Positions 36,870-46,555 of a DNA stretch of 64,000 nucleotides are shown one piece after another. The notes beneath the pieces are model-generated. The model searched no databases, was not told the origin of the DNA, and saw nothing but the letters and a program-made list of their open reading frames with translations. Origin of the DNA: Mesobacillus zeae (GTDB lineage Bacteria > Bacillota > Bacilli > Bacillales > Cytobacillaceae); the NCBI RefSeq assembly GCF_003570705.1, contig NZ_QWVT01000008.1, positions 124,001-188,000 on the forward strand, in the 5' to 3' direction. The stretch's first letter is position 1. Every line of letters starts with the position of its first letter. Made by a program: the position numbers and the translations under genes.

Positions 36870-37059
36870 AAAATCCCTCCTGGCCTTGTATTTATATTAA
36901 TCCTTTCCAAGTATATCTTTAATAGCACTAAAAGTCATTCAGCGCTGCTTTGTATCCATTGCGAAAATAACGCTGTCCTTAATACTCTTGCATTTTTTTC
37001 TCCCAAACGGTAAAATTTAAAGATAGGATCGGGTTATGCTCGGAAACGGGGGGATTCAG

Positions 37060-37341
37060 TTGGCGTCCGATATGATTGTCAATCATCAGGAAAAAGCCCA
37101 CGCCTTATTGAAGGCTGACGCTGATAAAATATTAAGGCTGATCAAAGTGCAAATGGATAATCTCACTATGCCTCAGTGCCCTCTTTATGAAGAGGTCTTG
37201 GATACGCAGATGTTTGGGCTGTCCAGAGAAATAGATTTTGCAGCAAGGCTTGGCTTAATCGAAGAAGGGGCTGGGAAAGAAATTCTTGACAAGCTCGAAA
37301 GAGAGCTCTCCACCCTTCATGAAGCTTCACAAAGAAAATAA
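37060..37341 (+). CDS. ylaN: UPF0358 protein YlaN
   Basis: A 93-residue helical protein, [61 protein letters not shown], very close to B. subtilis YlaN. It is essential under iron limitation there, and recent work links it to the iron repressor Fur (family knowledge). The start TTG 37060 gives the family length and has GGGGGG 6 bp upstream; the upstream in-frame ATG at 37036 is not needed. Confidence 0.95.
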   Translation: MASDMIVNHQEKAHALLKADADKILRLIKVQMDNLTMPQCPLYEEVLDTQMFGLSREIDFAARLGLIEEGAGKEILDKLERELSTLHEASQRK

Positions 37342-37345
37342 TCGC

Positions 37346-37387
37346 TAAAAAAACCTGAACAGCCTGAAACCTGTTTGGGTTTTTTTG
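37346..37387 (+). terminator. Terminator of ylaN
   Basis: AAACCTGAACAG pairs imperfectly with CTGTTTGGGTTT across an 8-nt loop, followed by T7. Confidence 0.75.
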
Positions 37388-37482
37388 TCAGACTTGCGTC
37401 CGTGAAATTTTCCTGAAGGTTTGAAGGAAATAACAGCTTTGAATAGAATACATACAACAACTTAGAAAATGGGGAAGAGACT

Positions 37483-38688
37483 ATGCTAAAAAAAATTTTA
37501 AGATCGTACGATTATTCGCTGATCATTGTGATGGTGCTTTTGTCCCTGTTTGGGCTGATCATGATATACAGCGCCAGCATGGTGACGGCAGTCCAGCGGT
37601 ATGACTATCCAAGCGATTTTTTCTATCAAAAACAAAAATTGCATATACTGGTAGCTGGTTTTGTATTTTGTATAGCAGCTATTTTTCCATATAAGGCGAT
37701 GAAAAGCACGAAATTTCTCTTACCCATGGTCATTATCATTATTGGGGGGCTGTTAGCATTATTCCTGTTCGGAAAAGTGGCGGGTAACGCTCTCAGTTGG
37801 ATTGAAGTAGGGACAAGGAGCATTCAGCCTTCCGAGTTTGCCAAATTGAGTGTAATTATTTACTTAAGTGCAATATTTGCCAAAAGGCAAGCGCACATCA
37901 ACGAATTCGATAAGGGACTCACACCGCCGCTAGTGTACCTTGGCTTAATTTGCCTCCTTGTCGCCATCCAGCCGGATTTCGGGACGGCCATCATTATCGG
38001 AGCAATAGGCGGAACCATTTTCCTTTCGTCTGGCGTCAATCGAAAGATTCTTCTGTTGCTTTTTTGTGGACTTCTTGTAGTTCTGTTAATGGTTTCCATC
38101 GTTTTTAAAGACGAAATTTATTCCGAAACAAGGCAAGATCGCTTTACCTCGTACAGCGACCCTTTTGCCGATGAAAAAGATTCCGGCTACCACCTAGCAA
38201 ACTCTTATTATGCCATTGGTTCAGGGGGGATTAAGGGGCTGGGATTGGGACAAAGTGTCCAAAAATTGGGATATCTTCCCGAACCTCACACTGACTTTAT
38301 CATTTCTGTCATTTCAGAGGAACTAGGCATATTTGGGGTTGGTTTTGTCCTATTATCCCTTTCCTATATCGTCTTAAAGGGAATCTATATCGGACTAAAA
38401 TGCAGGGATCCTTTTGGAAGTCTTTTGGCTATTGGGATTTCAAGCATGATTGGAATTCAGTCGTTCATTAATCTCGGCGGGGCTTCAGGAGTTATCCCGC
38501 TGACCGGTGTTCCACTTCCATTCGTCAGTTATGGAGGTTCTTCACTCCTTCAGTTATCCCTTGCTATGGGAATCCTTGTGAATGTATCGATGTTTGTGAA
38601 CTTTGAAGAAAAATATAAAGACAAAATACAGCAACAGCAGAGAAAACCAAGTAAACAAGTGTCTTTTCAATCAGGCAGGGGACTGTAG
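37483..38688 (+). CDS. ftsW: Cell-division peptidoglycan polymerase FtsW
   Basis: A 401-residue SEDS protein with about ten TM helices. Motifs: GLIMIYSASMVTA in TM1, PSEFAKLSVIIYL, QPDFGTAIII and GGASGVIPLTGVPLPFVSYGGSSLL. It polymerises lipid II glycan strands at the septum with a class B PBP. RBS: GGGGAAGAG. In B. subtilis pycA follows ftsW; here ctaA follows directly through a shared terminator. Confidence 0.94.
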   Translation: MLKKILRSYDYSLIIVMVLLSLFGLIMIYSASMVTAVQRYDYPSDFFYQKQKLHILVAGFVFCIAAIFPYKAMKSTKFLLPMVIIIIGGLLALFLFGKVAGNALSWIEVGTRSIQPSEFAKLSVIIYLSAIFAKRQAHINEFDKGLTPPLVYLGLICLLVAIQPDFGTAIIIGAIGGTIFLSSGVNRKILLLLFCGLLVVLLMVSIVFKDEIYSETRQDRFTSYSDPFADEKDSGYHLANSYYAIGSGGIKGLGLGQSVQKLGYLPEPHTDFIISVISEELGIFGVGFVLLSLSYIVLKGIYIGLKCRDPFGSLLAIGISSMIGIQSFINLGGASGVIPLTGVPLPFVSYGGSSLLQLSLAMGILVNVSMFVNFEEKYKDKIQQQQRKPSKQVSFQSGRGL

Positions 38689-38715
38689 GACCGATACAAT
38701 TCATTAATAGAGAAT

Positions 38716-38746
38716 AAAAGGCTGCCGTCATTGACGGCAGCCTTTT
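38716..38746. terminator. Bidirectional terminator between ftsW and ctaA
   Basis: The 14-bp perfect stem AAAAGGCTGCCGTC/GACGGCAGCCTTTT has a 3-nt loop and T-tracts on both strands. Confidence 0.95.
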
Positions 38747-38748
38747 GC

Positions 38749-39696
38749 TTATAGCTGGTGTTTATGTTCTTGCGACATATCCGCGAGATTTACTTCGTTT
38801 TTTTTGCTCCGTGAGACAAGCAGTACCATATAGCTCAGCACGCCGAACAGACAGGCGATGAAAAAGGCATGGGCTAAGGCAATATAAAGATTAAGCCTTG
38901 AGTAAATAATTAATGCACCTGCGAGAACCTGAAGGGTTACAAGAATCATTGATACAATCCAATTCCAAAGGAGCACCTTTTCATGTCGATAATGTTTTAA
39001 TGCTATCCAAGTAACGTAGGCGATCCATAGGAAAATGATCCCCGCAGCCGCGCGGTGCCCCATTTGAACCCATTCGTACATATTCCCGGGCAGCCCTGGT
39101 GCCGAATTGGTGCACAGCGGCCAATCTTTGCATACGAGGCTTGCGTTTGTATGCCTTACGAGCGCCCCAGTGTACACAACAAGATAGGTGTATACTGTCA
39201 GGCCGACAATATGAAACCGCATCCTCCGGTCTATAATCATTTTTTCAGCTTCAAACTTCTTGTCGACTTCAAAAATGAGGAGAGTAAGCAGAAACACTGC
39301 TGCAAAAGAGATGAGCGATATTCCGAAATGAAGGGCAAGGACAAAATCCGATTGCCCCCATTTTACAGCTGCAGCTCCGATGAGCGCCTGAAGCATTAAA
39401 AAGAAAAACGAAAGGATGGAAAGAAATTTCGTTTCCCTGATATGGCCGATAGCCCGCCATGACATAATGGAAAGTGCAAGTACCAGGAGGCCGACAGACC
39501 CTGATACGAGGCGGTGCGCCAGTTCAATTACAAGTTCAGGCGTAATTTCTTCAGGAACCAGCTGACCGTGGCAAAGCGGCCAGGAGCGTCCGCATCCCAT
39601 CCCTGATGCGGTTTTTGTAACCAATGCACCGCCAATCAATACAAAGAGCATGCCGATCGTAGTAATGACTGCCAGCCATTTTAATGAGCGATTCAT
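38749..39696 (-). CDS. ctaA: Heme A synthase CtaA
   Basis: A 315-residue protein with eight TM helices. The heme-ligand His occur in ELAHRLVSG and ALHFGISL and, in the second half, MGHRAAAG and ALAHAFFIA. The Cys pairs in [13 protein letters not shown] and CKDWPLCTN are the conserved extracellular cysteines. It oxidises heme O to heme A for the caa3 oxidase. Divergent from ctaB as in B. subtilis. RBS: AGGTGACATT. Confidence 0.96.
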   Translation of the reverse strand: MNRSLKWLAVITTIGMLFVLIGGALVTKTASGMGCGRSWPLCHGQLVPEEITPELVIELAHRLVSGSVGLLVLALSIMSWRAIGHIRETKFLSILSFFFLMLQALIGAAAVKWGQSDFVLALHFGISLISFAAVFLLTLLIFEVDKKFEAEKMIIDRRMRFHIVGLTVYTYLVVYTGALVRHTNASLVCKDWPLCTNSAPGLPGNMYEWVQMGHRAAAGIIFLWIAYVTWIALKHYRHEKVLLWNWIVSMILVTLQVLAGALIIYSRLNLYIALAHAFFIACLFGVLSYMVLLVSRSKKNEVNLADMSQEHKHQL

Positions 39697-40337
39697 AATG
39701 TCACCTGCTTATCGAAAAGTTCGATTATTTGTCTAATCGATATCTTGACATGTATAATGAAAGATATCGTGTGAAAATATTAAATTCCGTTCTATCATAT
39801 CCGATTTTAGAAAAAAAGGACAGGAAACTGACTTCCGCCAACTATTACATCCCTTCATTCAACCTTTCCATATATATAACATATCACTATCTGAATATAA
39901 ATCGAATCAAAAAAGTTGAAACGAGCTTAAGTGTCTGCTAGAAATATAGGTGGGGAATGATTGGAAAATGTTTGAAGCCTAGGAAAAAGTGAAATGGAAT
40001 AGCAATATTTTTTTTGCTTAAAGGTAAAGAAGACAGGTTTTTTACAAAGGTTGGACCAAATTGAAATCCCTCCCATTGGGCTTGTCAGCCTTGTTTTAAT
40101 GCACTTCTGACGTCTTTGTACATAATTTCATCACAATTTGTTCAAAAAATATTCACAAAAGCAAATCAAAGTATGATTTAATATAAATCAGGAATGTTTA
40201 TTTTTCTACGCAAACATTTAACAGCTTATTTATGTTGAAAATAGTGAAAAACAATCGGAGTTTGGCCATCTCTATTTTGTCCTTTAGACATGTCAGAGAG
40301 TGGTCGAATGATGGGGTAAGATAAAGGAGGAAAAGAG
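39697..40337. promoter_or_regulatory. 641-bp divergent ctaA/ctaB control region
   Basis: No gene is visible here. Near ctaA lies an exact dyad TCGATTA-TTTGTC-TAATCGA (39721-39740) within its leader or promoter. Upstream of ctaB is TTTGTGAAT on the - strand (40151-40159), an exact match to the published ResD-type consensus, fitting the known ResDE control of cta genes. No -35/-10 pair can be assigned with confidence. An AAAGGAGG ribosome site precedes ctaB. Confidence 0.55.
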
Positions 40338-41276
40338 ATGTCGGATCCTAAGGCTTTTACGGAAGCCGCACTTGAGACGAATCAGCCGGGCATTCACCCG
40401 GGCATTGGTCAAAACACTGCCCTAAAAGATTTTATGGCACTCATCAAAATTGGAATTGTAAATTCAAATGCCATAACGACTTTTACCGGCCTTTGGCTAG
40501 CCATCCATTTTAGCGGCGGCCGTTTTCTGGAAAACCTTGATATTGTGTTCTTGACACTCATCGGTTCATCTCTCATTATTGCTGGCTCTTGCAGCCTGAA
40601 TAACTTTATTGACCGGGATATTGACCATTTAATGGAACGCACTAAAGGACGACCTACAGTAACCGGTAAGGTTGAGCCGGGAAAGGTGATGCTGCTTGGA
40701 ATCATGCTGGTTGCCATCGGAACCGCGCTTCTTTTTATGACAACGGTTACGGCCGGGGTGATTGGTCTTCTCGGGGTTTTCACTTATGTTGTCCTGTATT
40801 CCATGTGGTCTAAACGCCTCTATGTATCAAACACAATTGTCGGAAGCATATCCGGTGCTGTGCCGCCTTTAATTGGCTGGGCTGCTGTAGACGGCAATCT
40901 CAGCATGATGGCTTGGACATTGTTTCTGATTATGTTTGTCTGGCAGCCTCCGCATTTTTATGCTTTGGCGATGAGGCGGGTCGAGGAGTACCGCGCTGCT
41001 GGTATCCCAATGCTTCCGGTTGTTAAAGGATTCAAATCAACCAAAAGGTCGATTGTCATGTGGGTAGCGGGACTGCTTCCGCTGCCGTTCTTGCTGCCTT
41101 CACTTGGTGTTCCGTTTATGATTCTCGCTACTGTCCTGAATGTCGGCTGGCTGGCCATGAGTTTATGGGGATTCAAGAGCGGTGATGATATCAAGTGGGC
41201 AACACGCATGTTTGTTTATTCTCTACAATACTTGACGATCTTATTTGTTGCTATGGTAATTGTCACAGTATTTTAA
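40338..41276 (+). CDS. ctaB: Heme O synthase (protoheme IX farnesyltransferase) CtaB
   Basis: A 312-residue UbiA-family prenyltransferase with about nine TM helices. The first Asp-rich motif is [19 protein letters not shown], the second region [23 protein letters not shown]. It adds the farnesyl group to heme B. First gene of ctaBCDEF. The N-terminal 35 residues are hydrophilic ([16 protein letters not shown]), as in other Bacillus CtaB. Confidence 0.96.
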   Translation: MSDPKAFTEAALETNQPGIHPGIGQNTALKDFMALIKIGIVNSNAITTFTGLWLAIHFSGGRFLENLDIVFLTLIGSSLIIAGSCSLNNFIDRDIDHLMERTKGRPTVTGKVEPGKVMLLGIMLVAIGTALLFMTTVTAGVIGLLGVFTYVVLYSMWSKRLYVSNTIVGSISGAVPPLIGWAAVDGNLSMMAWTLFLIMFVWQPPHFYALAMRRVEEYRAAGIPMLPVVKGFKSTKRSIVMWVAGLLPLPFLLPSLGVPFMILATVLNVGWLAMSLWGFKSGDDIKWATRMFVYSLQYLTILFVAMVIVTVF

Positions 41277-41390
41277 TGTAAGTTCTAACCTCTGTTAGGA
41301 AATTCTTTCTTTCATAGAATGAAAGAATTTATCCATTATATTTTTTTAACATTACAAGAATTCTTTACGAAAGAGGGGTTTTTAAAAGCT

Positions 41391-42458
41391 ATGAAACGGC
41401 TTGCGAACTGGCGTCTGCTATTTATGTTTGCGGTTATGTCTCTATTGACGGGCTGCGGCGAAAATTATTTGTCTGCACTAAAGCCTGCTGGAGAGGTTGC
41501 GCAAATCCAGTATGACCTGATGAAGCTAAGCACGGCGATTATGGTGGGAGTAATTGCAGTTGTGACGGTCATCTTTATTATTGTGGTATTTCGATTCCGC
41601 CGGAAGAGCGATGATGAAATGCCAAAACAGGTAGAAGGAAGCCATACACTGGAAATCCTTTGGACGGTTATCCCGATCCTGCTTTTACTAGTACTTGCAG
41701 TTCCAACGGTGGCAGCAACCTTTAAGCTTGCTGATGTTTCTCCGATGGACAAAAAAGATAAGAACGGCAAATCAGAGGCGCTTGTCATAAACGTCCGCTC
41801 CAATCTTTACTGGTGGGAGTTTGAGTATCCAGACGAGAAAATTGTTACAAGTCAGGATCTTGTCGTGCCGACGGATGAAAAGGTTTACTTCACGCTGAAG
41901 GCATCAGATGTAAAGCACTCCTTCTGGATTCCGGCAGCTGGCGGTAAGATGGATACTAATACAGATAACATCAATAAATTCTGGCTTAAATTCGATTCGA
42001 AATCGGCAGAAGAAGCAGAAAATGTTTTCTATGGTAAATGTGCCGAGCTTTGCGGTCCTTCCCATGCTCTTATGGACTTTAAGGTAAAGACTTTGCCGCG
42101 TGCTGAGTTCGATCGGTGGGTCAAAGACATGCAGAATGTTAAGAAACCAGCTAAACCAGAAACAGCAACTGCACAGCAGGGACAGGAAGTTTTCAACAAA
42201 AGCTGTATCGGCTGCCATGCAGTCACACCAGCAAACACTACTCCTGAAAAAGCACGGGTAGGTCCTAACCTTTCTAACTTCGGCGAGCGTGAACGCGTGG
42301 CCGGTATCCTTGAACATAACAAGGATAATGTGAAGAAATGGATTAAGGATCCTGAATCCTATAAACCGGGAAATAAAATGACCGGTAAGTACAATTTAAC
42401 TGACGATGAAATCGATGCTGTTTCTGAATACTTAATGGGCCTCAAGGTCCAGGAATAA
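41391..42458 (+). CDS. ctaC: Cytochrome c oxidase subunit II with fused cytochrome c (CtaC)
   Basis: A 355-residue caa3 subunit II. Lipobox LLTGC (Cys22), two TM helices, a CuA domain with ligands in GKCAELCGPSHALM, and a C-terminal cytochrome c domain with CIGCH and a later Met ligand (GNKMTG). The fused cytochrome defines caa3-type oxidases. ATG 41391 with GAGGGG is preferred over the frame's upstream ATG at 41319 because the signal peptide begins there. Confidence 0.96.
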   Translation: MKRLANWRLLFMFAVMSLLTGCGENYLSALKPAGEVAQIQYDLMKLSTAIMVGVIAVVTVIFIIVVFRFRRKSDDEMPKQVEGSHTLEILWTVIPILLLLVLAVPTVAATFKLADVSPMDKKDKNGKSEALVINVRSNLYWWEFEYPDEKIVTSQDLVVPTDEKVYFTLKASDVKHSFWIPAAGGKMDTNTDNINKFWLKFDSKSAEEAENVFYGKCAELCGPSHALMDFKVKTLPRAEFDRWVKDMQNVKKPAKPETATAQQGQEVFNKSCIGCHAVTPANTTPEKARVGPNLSNFGERERVAGILEHNKDNVKKWIKDPESYKPGNKMTGKYNLTDDEIDAVSEYLMGLKVQE

Positions 42459-42488
42459 CGGGGAATAGTTGGAAAGGGAGGTAAAACT

Positions 42489-44357
42489 GTGAGTACCTAC
42501 GCTCAAAAGAAGGGATTTGGCGCGACTATATGGGATTACATGACTACAGTCGACCATAAAAAAATCGCGATCCTTTATTTGATAGCTGGAGGGATTTTCT
42601 TTATCCTTGGCGGATTGGAAGCAATGTTCATCCGTATCCAGCTGGCAGTGCCTGATAATAATTTTGTAAGTGCTGGACTTTATAACGAAATACTGACAAT
42701 GCACGGTACAACGATGATTTTCCTTGCCGCGATGCCATTGCTGTTTGCATTTATGAATGCAATCATGCCTTTGCAAATCGGGGCACGTGACGTTGCATTT
42801 CCATTTTTAAACTCACTTGGATTTTGGCTGTTTTTCTTCGGAGGCCTTTTCCTGAATCTTTCATGGTTCCTTGGCGGAGCACCTGATGCAGGCTGGACTT
42901 CATATGCATCACTTTCACTGGATTCGGCTGGCCACGGGATTGACTTTTATGCACTCGGGCTGCAAATATCTGGTGCAGGAACGCTGATTGGAGGGATTAA
43001 CTTCCTCGTTACCATCATCAATATGCGTGCACCTGGAATGACCTATATGCGTATGCCTTTGTTCACATGGTCAACATTCGTGGCATCCGCATTGATTCTG
43101 TTTGCTTTCCCTCCATTGACAATTGGATTGTTCTTCATGATTTTTGACAGGATGTTTGGATCCAATTTCTTTGATCCGGCTATGGGAGGAAATACTGTTC
43201 TTTGGGAGCATTTATTCTGGATTTTCGGTCATCCGGAAGTTTATATCCTGATTCTCCCGGCATTTGGTATTTTCTCAGAGATATTTGCAACTTTCTCAAG
43301 GAAGCGGCTGTTCGGATATTCTTCAATGGTTTTCGCAACCGTTTTGATTGGTTTCCTTGGATTCATGGTTTGGGCTCACCATATGTTCACTACAGGAATG
43401 GGTCCAATTGCCAACGCCATCTTTGCGGTAGCTACAATGGCGATTGCCGTTCCAACTGGTATCAAGATTTTTAACTGGCTGTTCACGATGTGGGGCGGAA
43501 GCATAAAATTCACTACTCCTATGCTTTGGGCAGTAGCATTTATTCCATCCTTTGTTGCAGGCGGTGTAACTGGTGTCATGCTTGCGACTGCTGCAGCGGA
43601 TTACCAGTACCATGACAGCTATTTTGTTGTAGCTCACTTCCATTATGTTATTGTTGGCGGTGTGGTCTTTGCCCTATTGGCAGGTACGCATTTCTACTGG
43701 CCGAAAATGTTTGGAACGATGCTGAATGAATTTTTGGGTAAAATAACCTTCTGGCTGTTTTTAATCGGATTCCATTTAACATTCTTTATCCAGCATTTCT
43801 TGGGATTAATGGGGATGCCAAGACGTATCTTCACATTCCTTCCTGACCAGGGCTTGGAAACAGGCAACCTGATCAGTACAGTCGGCGCAGTATTAATGGC
43901 TGTTGCTGTCATTGTTCTCTTGATCAACATTGTTATTACCAGCGTTAAAAATGAAAGAGTCGGGAACGATCCTTGGGAAGATGGACGTACACTTGAGTGG
44001 TCAATTCCTTCTCCGCCGCCGTTCTACAACTTTAAGCAGCTTCCGCTTGTCCGCGGACTTGATGCATACTGGCTTGAAAAGGTAGAGGGCAAGAAAGGCA
44101 TGACGCCTGCAGAACCGCTTGGCGATATCCATATGCCGAATAACTCTATCCTTCCGGTCGTTATGTCACTTGGCCTGTTTATAGCAGCATTTGGTGCGAT
44201 GTACCGCACTGAGCATGCATGGGGACTGCCTGTATTGATTGGCGGAATGCTGATTACACTTCTAGCTATGTTTGCGCGTTCTGTTAAAGATGACCATGGG
44301 TTCCATATTCATAAAGAAGATTTAGAGAATGACGATGATAAGGGGGGTAAGGCATAA
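42489..44357 (+). CDS. ctaD: Cytochrome c oxidase subunit I CtaD
   Basis: A 622-residue heme-copper oxidase subunit I. Heme a ligand in MHGTTMIF, the CuB/K-channel signature FWIFGHPEVYILILPAFGI, the His pair in WAHHMFTTG, and YHDSYFVVAHFHYVIVGG with the heme a/a3 ligands. Long C-terminus as in caa3 enzymes. GTG start with GGGAGG. It overlaps ctaE by one base (TAATG). Confidence 0.97.
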   Translation: MSTYAQKKGFGATIWDYMTTVDHKKIAILYLIAGGIFFILGGLEAMFIRIQLAVPDNNFVSAGLYNEILTMHGTTMIFLAAMPLLFAFMNAIMPLQIGARDVAFPFLNSLGFWLFFFGGLFLNLSWFLGGAPDAGWTSYASLSLDSAGHGIDFYALGLQISGAGTLIGGINFLVTIINMRAPGMTYMRMPLFTWSTFVASALILFAFPPLTIGLFFMIFDRMFGSNFFDPAMGGNTVLWEHLFWIFGHPEVYILILPAFGIFSEIFATFSRKRLFGYSSMVFATVLIGFLGFMVWAHHMFTTGMGPIANAIFAVATMAIAVPTGIKIFNWLFTMWGGSIKFTTPMLWAVAFIPSFVAGGVTGVMLATAAADYQYHDSYFVVAHFHYVIVGGVVFALLAGTHFYWPKMFGTMLNEFLGKITFWLFLIGFHLTFFIQHFLGLMGMPRRIFTFLPDQGLETGNLISTVGAVLMAVAVIVLLINIVITSVKNERVGNDPWEDGRTLEWSIPSPPPFYNFKQLPLVRGLDAYWLEKVEGKKGMTPAEPLGDIHMPNNSILPVVMSLGLFIAAFGAMYRTEHAWGLPVLIGGMLITLLAMFARSVKDDHGFHIHKEDLENDDDKGGKA

Positions 44358-44986
44358 TGCAAGCGGAAGAAAAATTCACTTATGAAACTTGGCCTGCTTC
44401 GCCTGAAAAAGCTACCCTCGAAGCCAAAAACAAGTTTTTAGGCTTCTGGCTGTTCCTTGGCGGAGAGACAGTCCTGTTTGCATCGCTCTTCGCGACATAC
44501 CTGGCGCTGAAAGATAAAGTGCCGAATGCTGAACAAGCTCTTGCAAAGGACCTGTTCGAACTGCCGCTAGTTTTTGTTATGACAATGCTACTTTTGACAA
44601 GTTCATTGACGAGCGTTTATGCGATGTATCACATGAAAAACTACGATTTCAAAAAAATGCAGTTATGGCTTGGAATCACAGTCCTTCTGGGCTTGTCATT
44701 CCTTGGGTTTGAAATTTATGAATTCAATCATTACGTCCATGAGTTCCATCATACTTTTTCGAGCAGTGCGTTTGGTTCAGCCTTCTATACACTTGTCGGA
44801 TTTCATGGGGCACACGTAGCATTAGGCCTACTATGGATCACTACGCTTATGGTAAGGAATGCGAAACGTGGACTCAGCCTTTACAATGCTCCTAAATTCT
44901 ATTTAGCCAGCCTGTATTGGCATTTCATTGATGTAGTTTGGGTATTCATCTTTACGGTTGTATATTTAATGGGAATGGTGGGATAA
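44357..44986 (+). CDS. ctaE: Cytochrome c oxidase subunit III CtaE
   Basis: A 209-residue protein with five TM helices, typical of the short bacterial subunit III: NKFLGFWLFLGGETVLFASLFATYLAL, GFHGAHVALGLLWI and WHFIDVVWVFIFTVVYL. It stabilises the catalytic core. Its ATG overlaps the ctaD stop. Confidence 0.96.
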   Translation: MQAEEKFTYETWPASPEKATLEAKNKFLGFWLFLGGETVLFASLFATYLALKDKVPNAEQALAKDLFELPLVFVMTMLLLTSSLTSVYAMYHMKNYDFKKMQLWLGITVLLGLSFLGFEIYEFNHYVHEFHHTFSSSAFGSAFYTLVGFHGAHVALGLLWITTLMVRNAKRGLSLYNAPKFYLASLYWHFIDVVWVFIFTVVYLMGMVG

Positions 44987-44990
44987 ACTG

Positions 44991-45326
44991 ATGGCAAATC
45001 AACAACCAACTTCAGGAAACCCAAGAGTCGATATCGAATATCGGCGCAAAAAAAGCGCGGAGGAAATGAGGTACCAGGTCATCACTTTTGCACTGATGAT
45101 TTTCCTGACCCTGGTTTCCTTTGTGGCCGTAGGCTATGGAGAATTCTCCGGATGGTTCATTGTACCATTCATTCTCCTTCTTGCCGTTGTTCAGGTTATC
45201 TTCCAGTTGTATTATTTCATGCATATGAGCCATAAAGGCCATGAAGCTCCGCAGATTTTCCTATACTCGGGTGCATTCATCGGGGCTGCTACGGTCCTGG
45301 CATTCATGACTGTTATATGGTGGTAA
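44991..45326 (+). CDS. ctaF: Cytochrome c oxidase subunit IV CtaF
   Basis: A 111-residue protein with three TM helices (VITFALMIFLTLVSFVAVGY, WFIVPFILLLAVVQVIFQLYYFMHM, IFLYSGAFIGAATVLAFMTVIWW), as in bacterial SU4. Last gene of ctaBCDEF, 4 bp after ctaE. Confidence 0.94.
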   Translation: MANQQPTSGNPRVDIEYRRKKSAEEMRYQVITFALMIFLTLVSFVAVGYGEFSGWFIVPFILLLAVVQVIFQLYYFMHMSHKGHEAPQIFLYSGAFIGAATVLAFMTVIWW

Positions 45327-45337
45327 CTCATTGAAAA

Positions 45338-45366
45338 AAATCGGCTTTCCATGCCGGTTTTTTTCT
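45338..45366 (+). terminator. Terminator of the ctaBCDEF operon
   Basis: AAATCGGC/GCCGGTTT (8 bp, one G-U) with a 7-nt loop is followed by T5. Confidence 0.82.
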
Positions 45367-45510
45367 TTGGTCATATTTTATATGCTGAAAAGAAAGTCTG
45401 CTATATAGATATAGGATATGGTGAGGCGAAAGCAGTTTCATTGCGGCGGTAAAATGCCCAAGGTATAATGGGGATATAGTTTTGCAATTATATATGGGGT
45501 GATGGTTTAT

Positions 45511-46407
45511 ATGTTTTCGCTGGAAATGTTCGGTTTTCGCGCTCTTTGGAGCCCCTATTACTTTCTGGTGCTTGCTGCAATTCTAGCTGGCTATTATTTA
45601 ATCGGCTATAAATATTTTTCGAGGTTCAATGGTGAAAAGACGACACCTCTGCAAGCTGTTTTTTTTACGGCGGGTATGGTTCTTCTTTATATCATTAAAG
45701 GATCTCCGCTTGATTTGCTGGGCCATATTGCTTTCTATGCACATATGATTCAAATGGCGTTCTTATATCTGGTCATTCCGCCGCTTTTCATTTTTGGCAT
45801 TCCGCACTGGATATGGAGAAGAGTCTTGAATCTTCGGGTCATCAAGCCGGTATTTACATTCCTTACAAAGCCGCTCATCGCTTTGATTGTTTTTAATGGA
45901 ATGTTTTCTTTCTACCATATTCCGCTCGTGTTTGATGTTATCAAGACGAATATGTGGTACCATGCGGGCTATACTTCGATTCTTTTTGTCTTTGCCGTTG
46001 CCATGTGGTGGCCGCTTATCAATGAGCTTGACGAGTATAAAACTCTGACTGGAATCAAGAAAGTAGGCTATATTTTTGCGGATGGTATCTTGATTACACC
46101 AGCATGTGCCCTAATTATTTTTGCGGATGGTCCAATGTACGCAACATTTTCCGACCCTCGTGCCTGGGCACAGGCATTGGAGCTTTGTGTGCCTGCTGCT
46201 ACCTTGTCATCGCTGAACTTAAGCGGTCCCGAGATGTTCAGCTCGCTTTCACTTCTGGATGACCAGCAGCTCGGCGGTGTTCTTATGAAAATTATCCAGG
46301 AAATTGTTTATGGGATTTTTCTTGCACATACATTCTTCAGCTGGTACCGTTCGGAACAAAAGATTGATGCCATGCCGGTTAACAATGAACCGAGACCGGC
46401 CGAATAG
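45511..46407 (+). CDS. ctaG: Cytochrome caa3 oxidase assembly factor CtaG
   Basis: A 298-residue protein with about seven TM helices: FGFRALWSPYYFLVLAAILAGYYLIGY at the N-terminus and the FYAHMIQMAFLYLVIPPLFIFGIP region, matching Caa3_CtaG. It is needed for caa3 activity in B. subtilis. ATG 45511 gives the family length (297) with GGGGTGATGG upstream. It is separated from ctaF by a terminator, so it has its own promoter. Confidence 0.94.
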   Translation: MFSLEMFGFRALWSPYYFLVLAAILAGYYLIGYKYFSRFNGEKTTPLQAVFFTAGMVLLYIIKGSPLDLLGHIAFYAHMIQMAFLYLVIPPLFIFGIPHWIWRRVLNLRVIKPVFTFLTKPLIALIVFNGMFSFYHIPLVFDVIKTNMWYHAGYTSILFVFAVAMWWPLINELDEYKTLTGIKKVGYIFADGILITPACALIIFADGPMYATFSDPRAWAQALELCVPAATLSSLNLSGPEMFSSLSLLDDQQLGGVLMKIIQEIVYGIFLAHTFFSWYRSEQKIDAMPVNNEPRPAE

Positions 46408-46438
46408 CAAGACTTGCAAGCATCCATGGAGGCATCGT

Positions 46439-46475
46439 AAAAGGCTTTCCTTCTTTGAAAGGAAAGCCTTTTTAC
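46439..46475 (+). terminator. Terminator of ctaG
   Basis: AAAAGGCTTTCCTT/AAGGAAAGCCTTTT is a 14-bp stem followed by TACC; T5 at the stem end. Confidence 0.88.
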
Positions 46476-46555
46476 CTGCAGCTCAAAGATTGAAAAAAAC
46501 GTAATGGTCTAATACAATGAATCTGGGGAGAAAAAAGAGAGAGAGGTATTTGAAA

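Noticed and set aside
39729-39941. 70-codon ORF between ctaA and ctaB
   Set aside because: It lies in an AT-rich control region, lacks a Shine-Dalgarno and has no recognisable pattern.
40130-40160. Rex site upstream of ctaB
   Set aside because: Only one half (TTCACAA) is present; the other half does not fit. The ResD-type reading is better.
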